Translations under genes and position numbers: made by a program
Shown here: one piece after another, positions 42,665 to 49,130 of the stretch
Position numbering within the stretch: position 1 is the first letter of the stretch
How the letters are laid out: each line of letters starts with the position of its first letter
The notes under the pieces: model-generated
The model's database searches: none
Seen by the model: the letters and a program-made list of their open reading frames with translations, nothing else
Told to the model about the DNA's origin: nothing
Source: Prevotellaceae bacterium UBA711
Lineage (GTDB): Bacteria; Bacteroidota; Bacteroidia; Bacteroidales; Bacteroidaceae
Length of the DNA: 49,130 nucleotides
Reading direction: 5' to 3'
Assembly: GCA_002297545.1 (NCBI GenBank)
Contig: DBLZ01000015.1
Location: 1 to 49,130, forward strand

Positions 42665-44167
42665 ATGAGCGACAAATTGTTCATATTTGATACCACATTG
42701 CGCGACGGCGAGCAGGTCCCGGGCTGCCAGTTGAACACCGTAGAGAAGATACAGGTGGCCCGCCAACTGGAGTCACTCGGAGTGGATGTCATAGAGGCAG
42801 GCTTCCCCGTCTCCAGCCCGGGGGACTTCAATTCCGTGATAGAGATAAGCAAGGCTGTGACGTGGCCCACCATCTGCGCCCTGACACGTGCCGTGGAGAA
42901 GGACATCGACGTGGCTGCCGAGGCCCTGAAGCACGCCAAGCGCGGCCGCATACACACCGGTATAGGTACCAGCCCCTCGCACATCAAGTACAAGTTCAAC
43001 AGCACGCCGGAGGAAATCATCGAGTGTGCCGTGGCCGCCGTGAAGTATGCCAAACGGTATGTGGAAGACGTGGAGTTCTATGCCGAGGATGCCGGACGTA
43101 CCGACAACGAATACCTGGCCCGCGTGATAGAGGCAGTCTGCAAGGCCGGCGCCACGGTGTGCAACATCCCCGACACCACCGGTTTCCGCACTCCATACGA
43201 ATACGGCGAGAAGATAAAGTACCTCTATGAACACGTCGATGCCTTTGCCGCCGGCCGGAGCATCCTTTCCACCCACTGCCACAACGACCTTGGCATGGCT
43301 ACGGCCAACACCGTGGCCGGTGTGCTCAACGGCGCCCGCCAGGTGGAGGTGACCATCAACGGCATAGGCGAGCGTGCCGGCAACACCAGCCTGGAGGAGG
43401 TGGCAATGATATTCAAGACCCATCCCGACCTGGGCATCGAGACCAACATCAACACCACCAAGATATATCCCACCAGCCGCATGGTCAGCAGCCTGATGAA
43501 CATGCCCGTGCAGCCCAACAAGGCCATAGTGGGCAAGAACGCCTTCGCACACAGCAGCGGCATACACCAGGACGGCGTGCTCAAGAATGCCAGCACCTAC
43601 GAGATCATGGACCCCAAGGAGGTGGGAATAGACGACAACGCCATCGTCCTCACGGCCCGCAGCGGACGTGCCGCCCTGCGCCACCGCCTGAGCGTGAACG
43701 GCGTGGAGCTGGAGGGCGAGAAGCTGGACGCCGTATATCAGGCCTTCCTGAAGCTGGCCGACAAGAAGAAGGAGGTGACCGACGACGACATCCTCGTACT
43801 GGCCGGCGCCGACCGCACGGCTTCGCACAACATCAAGCTGGACTACCTGCAGGTGACCACCGGCAAGGGCGTCCGCAGCGTGGCCAGCGTGGGCCTGCTC
43901 ATAGCCAACGAGGCTTTCGAGGCAGCCGCCAGCGGCAATGGCCCCGTGGACGCAGCCATACGTGCACTGAAGCGTATCATCCGTCGCGAGATGACTCTGA
44001 AGGAATTTACCATACAGGCCATCAGCAAGGGCTCCGACGACATGGGCAAGGTGCACATGCAGGTGGAGCACGACGGCCGCGTGTACTACGGCTTCGGTGC
44101 CAACACCGACATAGTGACTGCCTCGGTGGAAGCCTACATCGACTGTATCAATAAGTTCAAGTCCTAA
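42665..44167 (+). CDS. leuA: 2-isopropylmalate synthase
   Basis: Condenses acetyl-CoA with 2-ketoisovalerate, the first committed step of leucine synthesis. The 500-aa protein starts MSDKLFIFDTTLRDGEQVPG, the DRE-TIM metallolyase signature, and has the metal-binding HCHNDLGMATANT around residue 200 plus NGIGERAGN. A C-terminal LeuA regulatory/dimer domain (about 385-500, IKLDYLQVTTGKGVRSVASVG) is present, so leucine feedback is expected. First gene of a five-gene leu operon. The 119-base gap before leuC is C-rich and contains no gene. Confidence 0.96.
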   Translation: MSDKLFIFDTTLRDGEQVPGCQLNTVEKIQVARQLESLGVDVIEAGFPVSSPGDFNSVIEISKAVTWPTICALTRAVEKDIDVAAEALKHAKRGRIHTGIGTSPSHIKYKFNSTPEEIIECAVAAVKYAKRYVEDVEFYAEDAGRTDNEYLARVIEAVCKAGATVCNIPDTTGFRTPYEYGEKIKYLYEHVDAFAAGRSILSTHCHNDLGMATANTVAGVLNGARQVEVTINGIGERAGNTSLEEVAMIFKTHPDLGIETNINTTKIYPTSRMVSSLMNMPVQPNKAIVGKNAFAHSSGIHQDGVLKNASTYEIMDPKEVGIDDNAIVLTARSGRAALRHRLSVNGVELEGEKLDAVYQAFLKLADKKKEVTDDDILVLAGADRTASHNIKLDYLQVTTGKGVRSVASVGLLIANEAFEAAASGNGPVDAAIRALKRIIRREMTLKEFTIQAISKGSDDMGKVHMQVEHDGRVYYGFGANTDIVTASVEAYIDCINKFKS

Positions 44168-44286
44168 TCCCCCGGCTCGCCGCCCCCGTCGCCGCCCGTC
44201 GCCCATCCCCCCTCTCCCTCGGAGACTGTGGCGTGTCGCATCGCGGCACGCATCAACATACATACACAACAAGAACAAGCCAAGCA

Positions 44287-45675
44287 ATGAAGACACTATT
44301 TGACAAGATATGGGACGCCCACGTAGTCCAAAAGGTGGACGACGGCCCGACACAGTTGTACATCGACCGCCTCTACTGTCACGAGGTCACCAGCCCCCAG
44401 GCCTTTGATACGCTGCGGGACAAGCACATCCCCGTCTTCCGTCCCGATCACGTCGTGGCCATGCCAGACCACAATACTCCCACCGACCGGCAGGACCACA
44501 TCGACGATCCCGTCGGCCGCAAGCAGGTGGACACTCTGGCCGCCAATTGCCGGGAGTTCGGCATCCGCCACTTCCCTATGGGCTCGCAGGACAACGGCAT
44601 CATCCATGTCGTTGGTCCGGAGAAAGCTCTCTCCCTGCCCGGCATGACCATCGTGTGCGGTGACTCCCATACCTCCACCCACGGTGCCGTGGGCGCCATA
44701 GCCATGGGCATAGGCACCAGCGAGGTGGCGCAGGTACTGGCATCGCAGACCATCCTGCAAAGCAAGCCCAAGACCATGCGCATCAACATCGAGGGCACTC
44801 TGCCCCAGGGTACCACGGCCAAGGACGTGGCCCTCTACATCATGGCACAGATGACCACTTCTGGCGCTACCGGCTACGCTGTGGAGTATGCCGGTTCTGC
44901 TGTCCGCAACATGAGCATGGAGGGACGTCTCACCCTTTCCAACCTCTCCATAGAGATGGGTAGCCGTGCCGGCCTCATTGCTCCGGACGAGACCACGTTC
45001 GCCTACCTCAAAGGTCGTGAATATGCCCCCAAGGGCGAGGCCTGGGAGCGTGCCGTAGAGGAGTGGAAGAAACTCTGTTCCGATGCCGATGCCGTCTTCG
45101 ACAAGGAGGTGACCTACCGGGCCGAGGACATCGTACCGCGTATCACCTACGGTACCAACCCCGGTGCAGGCATAGCCATAGACGAGTGCATACCTACGTT
45201 GGAACAGGTACCCGAGGCCGATCGCACGCAGTTCCTGTCCATGCTCGACTACATGCAGTTTTCTCCCGGACAGAGGCTGGAGGGCACCCCCGTGGACTAT
45301 TGCTTCCTGGGCGCCTGCACCAATGGCCGCATAGAGGACTTCCGCGCCTTTGCCTCCGTGGTGAAAGGGCGTAAGAAGGCCGATGGTGTGGTGGCGTGGC
45401 TGGTGCCGGGCTCATGGCTGGTGCGCCGTCAGATTATCGACGAGGGCATAGACAAGATACTGAAGGATGCCGGCTTTGAACTTCGCCTGCCCGGATGCTC
45501 GGCCTGTCTGGCCATGAACCCCGACAAGGTGCCTGCAGGTAAGTTGGCCATATCCACCAGCAACCGCAACTTTGTTGGCCGTCAGGGCCCCGGCGCCCGC
45601 ACCATCCTGGCCAGTCCGCTGGTTGTGGCGGCTTCGGCCGTGACCGGCGTGGTGACAGACCCCCGCCGTTTGTGA
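44287..45675 (+). CDS. leuC: 3-isopropylmalate dehydratase large subunit
   Basis: Iron-sulphur subunit of the isomerase converting 2- to 3-isopropylmalate. The start MKTLFDKIWDAHVVQKVDDG at 44287 is the family N-terminus; 18 codons upstream have no family character. It is 462 aa. The 4Fe-4S ligands are C344 (LGACTNGR) and the pair C404 and C407 in the CSACLAMNPD segment. VVCGDSHTSTHGA-type signatures (IVCGDSHTSTHG) are intact. Acts with LeuD, encoded 41 bases downstream. Confidence 0.97.
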   Translation: MKTLFDKIWDAHVVQKVDDGPTQLYIDRLYCHEVTSPQAFDTLRDKHIPVFRPDHVVAMPDHNTPTDRQDHIDDPVGRKQVDTLAANCREFGIRHFPMGSQDNGIIHVVGPEKALSLPGMTIVCGDSHTSTHGAVGAIAMGIGTSEVAQVLASQTILQSKPKTMRINIEGTLPQGTTAKDVALYIMAQMTTSGATGYAVEYAGSAVRNMSMEGRLTLSNLSIEMGSRAGLIAPDETTFAYLKGREYAPKGEAWERAVEEWKKLCSDADAVFDKEVTYRAEDIVPRITYGTNPGAGIAIDECIPTLEQVPEADRTQFLSMLDYMQFSPGQRLEGTPVDYCFLGACTNGRIEDFRAFASVVKGRKKADGVVAWLVPGSWLVRRQIIDEGIDKILKDAGFELRLPGCSACLAMNPDKVPAGKLAISTSNRNFVGRQGPGARTILASPLVVAASAVTGVVTDPRRL

Positions 45676-45716
45676 GCAGTGACGACGTAAGCACCGGACA
45701 GTAAACCTTATTATAT

Positions 45717-46340
45717 ATGGCAAAACAGAAATTCAACATCATACAGTCAACCTGCCTGCCCATACGCATTGACAACTGTAATACCGACCTCATCATCCCG
45801 GCCCGCTATCTGGCCAGCACCACCCGCGACCCGCAGTTCTTTGGCGATGCCTTCATGCACGACCTGCGCTACGATGCTCAGGGGCAACCCGTGGCCGACT
45901 TTGTCATGAATCGTGCGGAATACAGCGAACAGCCCCGTGAGGGTGTCCACGAAATCATCATAGGCGGCAGCAACTGGGGCTCCGGCTCCAGCCGTGAACA
46001 CGCCGCTTGGGCCATCGCCGGATATGGCGTAAGGGTGGTGATAAGCAGCTCGTTTGCCGACATCCATCGCAATAACCTGCTCAATTGTTTCGTGTTGCCC
46101 GTGGTGGTGAGCAAGGCATTTCAGCAGGAGTTGTTCGATACGGTGGAGGCCAATCCTGCCGCCGAAGTACGTGTGGACGTGCCGGCCCAGACCGTGACCA
46201 ACGTGACTACAGGACACAGCGAACGCTTCGAAATCAACGGTTACAAGAAGTACTGCCTTATGAACGCCCTGGACGATATAGATTTCCTCCTGGAGAACCG
46301 GGCCAAGACCGAGGCTTGGGAAGCCGCCAAGGCGCAGTAG
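45717..46340 (+). CDS. leuD: 3-isopropylmalate dehydratase small subunit
   Basis: Swivelling-domain subunit of LeuCD, 207 aa, the usual length. It shows NTDLIIPARYL early and the GGSNWGSGSSREHAAWAI motif (about residue 82), the substrate-contact loop of the family, then VVISSSFADIHRNNLLN. The stop is six bases before the next gene. Confidence 0.97.
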   Translation: MAKQKFNIIQSTCLPIRIDNCNTDLIIPARYLASTTRDPQFFGDAFMHDLRYDAQGQPVADFVMNRAEYSEQPREGVHEIIIGGSNWGSGSSREHAAWAIAGYGVRVVISSSFADIHRNNLLNCFVLPVVVSKAFQQELFDTVEANPAAEVRVDVPAQTVTNVTTGHSERFEINGYKKYCLMNALDDIDFLLENRAKTEAWEAAKAQ

Positions 46341-46346
46341 GAGACA

Positions 46347-47903
46347 ATGGACACTATGGAAACGGCCGCCCGCAATATAGAGATAATGGACACCACGCTG
46401 CGCGATGGTGAGCAGACCAGCGGTGTGTCCTTCATGCCTCACGAGAAGCTGATGATAGCCCGTGCCTTGCTGGAAAAGGTGGGTGTGGACCGCATAGAGG
46501 TGGCATCTGCCAGGGTGAGTGAGGGCGAGAAGCAGGCTGTGGCCAACATCTGCAAGTGGGCGGTGCGCGCCGGCCGGATAGACCGCGTGGAGGTGCTGGG
46601 CTTCTGCGACGGCACCACCTCCGTCGACTGGCTTTGCGACACAGGTTGCCGTCATCTCAATCTCCTGTGCAAGGGTTCGCGCAAGCATTGCGAGGGACAG
46701 TTGCGCAAGACTGTGGACCGGCACATTGCCGACATCCGTGACGTGGTGGCCTATGCCACGCGCAAGGGGGTAGGCGTCAATGTCTACCTCGAGGACTGGT
46801 CCAACGGCATCAAGGATGCACCCGACTATGTCTTCGCCCTGATGGACGGCCTGCAGGAGACGCCCATCGAACGGTTCATGCTGCCTGATACGTTGGGCGT
46901 GCTCAATCCAATGCAGGTGGGCATGTACATCAGCCAGATGGTGGCGCGCTATCCCGACAAGCATTTCGACTTCCATGCCCATAACGATTATGACCTGGCC
47001 GTGGCCAATGCCTACGCTGCCGTCAACGCCGGGTGCCGTGGCGTACATACTGCCGTCAACGGTTTGGGCGAACGTGCCGGCAATGCTTCCCTGGCCAGCG
47101 TGCAGGCCGTGCTGGTAGACCAGGCTGCCCTGGAGACCAATGTCTGCGAGGCACAGCTGGGCGAAATCTCCCGTCTGGTGGAAACGTGCTCAGGCATAGT
47201 GGTGCCGCCCAACAAGCCCATCGTCGGCGAGAATGTCTTCACTCAGGTGGCTGGCGTGCATGCCGATGGCGACAGCAAGGCCGGTCTGTACATGAACGAC
47301 CTGCAGCCCGAACGTTTCGGTCGCAGGCGCGAGTATGCTTTGGGCAAGACCTCGGGCAAGGCCAATATCCTCAAGAACCTGGAGGAACTTGGCCTGGAAC
47401 TCAGCAACGAGGAGACCCGCCGTGTCACGGAACGCATCATAGAACTCGGCGACAAGAAGGAGATAGTCACGCGCGACGACCTGCCGTTCATCGTGTCGGA
47501 CGTGGTCAGGCACAGTGCCGCCAACGAGGATGTACGCCTGTTGTCGTATGTTGTCACCACGGCCTATGGACTGAAGCCCATGGCCAGCCTGCGCCTGGAG
47601 ATACACGGCAAGACCTACGAAGAGCAGGCACACGGCGACGGTCAGTTCGATGCTTTCGTGCGTGCCATCCGCCATATCTACAGGGACAGTCTCGGCCGTC
47701 ATTTTCCCTGGCTTCGCAACTATACCGTGGGCATTCCTCCCGGAGGCCGCACCGATGCCCTGGTGCAGACCGTCATCACATGGGAATGGCAGGGTAAGGA
47801 GCTACGCACCCGAGGTCTTGATGCCGACCAGATGGGTGCCGCCATCAAGGCTGTCATCAAGATGCTCAACTTGATAGAGAAGGACTACGCTCCAGACGCG
47901 TGA
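46347..47903 (+). CDS. Second isopropylmalate/citramalate synthase-type enzyme
   Basis: DRE-TIM metallolyase of 518 aa with the IPMS/citramalate synthase layout: IEIMDTTLRDGEQTSGVSF at the N-terminus, metal-binding FHAHNDYDLAVANAYA, NGLGERAGN, and a C-terminal LeuA-type regulatory domain (about 385-510). It is clearly different from LeuA. LeuCD and LeuB can also process citramalate, so a citramalate synthase here would feed isoleucine synthesis from pyruvate; a second isopropylmalate synthase is the alternative. The sequence does not decide. It lies within the operon, six bases after leuD and 57 before leuB. Confidence 0.9.
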   Translation: MDTMETAARNIEIMDTTLRDGEQTSGVSFMPHEKLMIARALLEKVGVDRIEVASARVSEGEKQAVANICKWAVRAGRIDRVEVLGFCDGTTSVDWLCDTGCRHLNLLCKGSRKHCEGQLRKTVDRHIADIRDVVAYATRKGVGVNVYLEDWSNGIKDAPDYVFALMDGLQETPIERFMLPDTLGVLNPMQVGMYISQMVARYPDKHFDFHAHNDYDLAVANAYAAVNAGCRGVHTAVNGLGERAGNASLASVQAVLVDQAALETNVCEAQLGEISRLVETCSGIVVPPNKPIVGENVFTQVAGVHADGDSKAGLYMNDLQPERFGRRREYALGKTSGKANILKNLEELGLELSNEETRRVTERIIELGDKKEIVTRDDLPFIVSDVVRHSAANEDVRLLSYVVTTAYGLKPMASLRLEIHGKTYEEQAHGDGQFDAFVRAIRHIYRDSLGRHFPWLRNYTVGIPPGGRTDALVQTVITWEWQGKELRTRGLDADQMGAAIKAVIKMLNLIEKDYAPDA

Positions 47904-47960
47904 CCTCCTGTTTCGGGCCATACAGTGGAATATCCATACATCTAATTATAATATACATAC

Positions 47961-49040
47961 ATGAAGCTGAGAGTAGCAGTTCTTCCGGGCGATGGTATCG
48001 GACCGGAGATAATGGAGCAAGGCGTGGCTGTGTGCAGCGCCGTGGCTCGCAAGTTCGGGCATGAAGTCAGTTATGAGACGGCCCTTTGTGGCGCCCATGC
48101 CATAGACGAAGTTGGCGACCCCTTCCCCGAGGAGACCTTCCGTGTGTGCCGCGATGCCGATGCAGTGCTGTTTGCCTGCGTGGGCGATCCGCGCTTCGAC
48201 AATGACCCCACCGCCAAGGTGCGCCCCGAACAGGGACTTCTGGCCATGCGCAAGAAGCTGGGCCTCTATGCCAACATCCGTCCCGTGGAGACCTTCGAGT
48301 GCCTTATACACAAGTCACCGTTGAAGGACGAGATAGTCCGTGGAGCCGACTTCATTTGCATACGTGAGTTGACCGGAGGCATGTACTTCGGCCGCAAGCA
48401 GGAACCTACGATCAATGCCGAGGGTGTGGAGGAAGCCTTGGATACCAACTACTACACACGTCCGGAGGTGGAGCGCATACTCCGCGTGGGCTACCAGTAC
48501 GCACGTCAGCGTCGCCATCATCTGACCGTCGTGGACAAGGCCAACGTTCTTGCCTCCAGCCGTCTGTGGCGCAAGGTGGCCCAGGAGTTGGCTCCCGAGT
48601 ATCCCGATGTGGAGACCGACTTCATGTACGTGGACAATGCCGCCATGCGTATGATACAGGATCCCAAGTTCTTTGACGTGATGGTCACCGAGAACACCTT
48701 TGGCGACATACTCACCGATGAGGGGTCCGTAATCACTGGCTCCATGGGGCTCCTGCCCAGTGCCAGCACAGGCACCAGCACGCCTGTATTCGAGCCCATC
48801 CATGGTTCCTGGCCTCAGGGCAAGGGCCTGAATATAGCCAACCCCCTGGCACAGATTCTCTCCGTGGCCATGCTTTACGAGTACTTCGAGCTGAAGGCCG
48901 AGGGGGCCCTCATTCGCGAGGCTGTTAACGCCAGTCTTGCAGCCAATGTCCGCACCCCCGAGATCCAGGTGGCCGACGCACCACGCTACGGTACGCGGGA
49001 GGTTGGTGCCTGGATAGTGGACTATATAGAAAAGAAATAA
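47961..49040 (+). CDS. leuB: 3-isopropylmalate dehydrogenase
   Basis: NAD-dependent oxidative decarboxylase giving 2-ketoisocaproate, the last leu-specific step before transamination. The 359-aa length is standard. It starts MKLRVAVLPGDGIGPEIMEQ, has the substrate-binding RELTGGMYFG near residue 135, metal ligands in the FMYVDNAAMRMIQDPKFFDVMVTENTFGDILTDE region (about 218-253) and the GSMGLLPSAS and EPIHGSWP signatures. Last gene of the operon; no strong terminator is visible in the 90 bases left. Confidence 0.97.
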   Translation: MKLRVAVLPGDGIGPEIMEQGVAVCSAVARKFGHEVSYETALCGAHAIDEVGDPFPEETFRVCRDADAVLFACVGDPRFDNDPTAKVRPEQGLLAMRKKLGLYANIRPVETFECLIHKSPLKDEIVRGADFICIRELTGGMYFGRKQEPTINAEGVEEALDTNYYTRPEVERILRVGYQYARQRRHHLTVVDKANVLASSRLWRKVAQELAPEYPDVETDFMYVDNAAMRMIQDPKFFDVMVTENTFGDILTDEGSVITGSMGLLPSASTGTSTPVFEPIHGSWPQGKGLNIANPLAQILSVAMLYEYFELKAEGALIREAVNASLAANVRTPEIQVADAPRYGTREVGAWIVDYIEKK

Positions 49041-49130
49041 AGAGGTCGGTGAATAAGCGGGGAGAGGTTGAGGCTTTTCCCTGCGTCATGTACGTCGTCT
49101 TAAATGCTGCATTTTTGACTCTACTGGAGT

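Noticed and set aside
44168..44286. Leader gene or regulatory RNA between leuA and leuC
   Set aside because: The gap is C-rich low-complexity sequence without a stable hairpin, T-box or leucine-rich reading frame.
42773..44353. 526-aa minus-strand open frame
   Set aside because: Antisense to leuA; composition typical of a shadow frame.

Overview
The window looks like chromosomal DNA of a Bacteroidales bacterium, most likely a Prevotellaceae relative. Reasons: at least ten start regions carry the Bacteroidota -7 promoter box TAnnTTTG; there is an hmu-type haem operon; two secreted proteins end in the IYDLSGRR...YIQNG / VIYDIQGRR...YIVNGQK type of C-terminal sorting tail; and spermidine appears to be made through carboxyspermidine/carboxynorspermidine dehydrogenase. 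No rRNA, tRNA, CRISPR array or complete mobile element was seen. The species assignment is inference.

Layout. 1-103: truncated minus-strand gene for a small Cys-rich protein of the kind found beside integrases. 292-6844, all minus: dnaK; then recA and a carboxynorspermidine dehydrogenase-like gene behind one promoter; then gmd-fcl (GDP-L-fucose synthesis) with a 4-bp overlap. 6845-7601: non-coding, holding two kinds of 22-bp-phased repeat. 7602-8534: HU-like protein plus a T7-lysozyme-type amidase. 8743-22151: sialidase (GH33), alpha-L-fucosidase (GH95), a small secreted protein and a 2379-aa M60-type mucin peptidase. 22590-23801: ECF sigma factor and a four-helix membrane partner. 24008-26420, minus: LysR regulator and a two-part ThrE-type exporter with a small membrane protein. 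26568-30873, minus: GH110 alpha-galactosidase followed by GH89 alpha-N-acetylglucosaminidase. 31023-32912: EamA transporter and a phosphodiesterase lipoprotein. 33696-42183: hmu haem-uptake operon (calycin-like lipoprotein, TonB receptor, CobN-like HmuS, HmuT, HmuU, HmuV). 42665-49040: leucine operon leuA-leuC-leuD-second leuA/cimA-like gene-leuB.

How it fits together. The GH33, GH95, GH110, GH89 and M60 products together strip sialic acid, fucose, B-antigen galactose and alpha-GlcNAc caps from mucin O-glycans and cut the peptide core. The set has no SusC/SusD pair inside the window. The hmu operon would scavenge haem from the same host environment.

The least expected feature is a family of short non-coding arrays with an exact 22-bp period. 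Two copies (32913-33121 and 42291-42499) have near-palindromic units followed by a 99-bp tail that is 87/99 identical and gap-free. Two others (7203-7276 and 22337-22424) repeat the palindrome AACCGGTT every 22 bp. The first tailed copy is also flanked by a broken duplicate of the end of the neighbouring gene.
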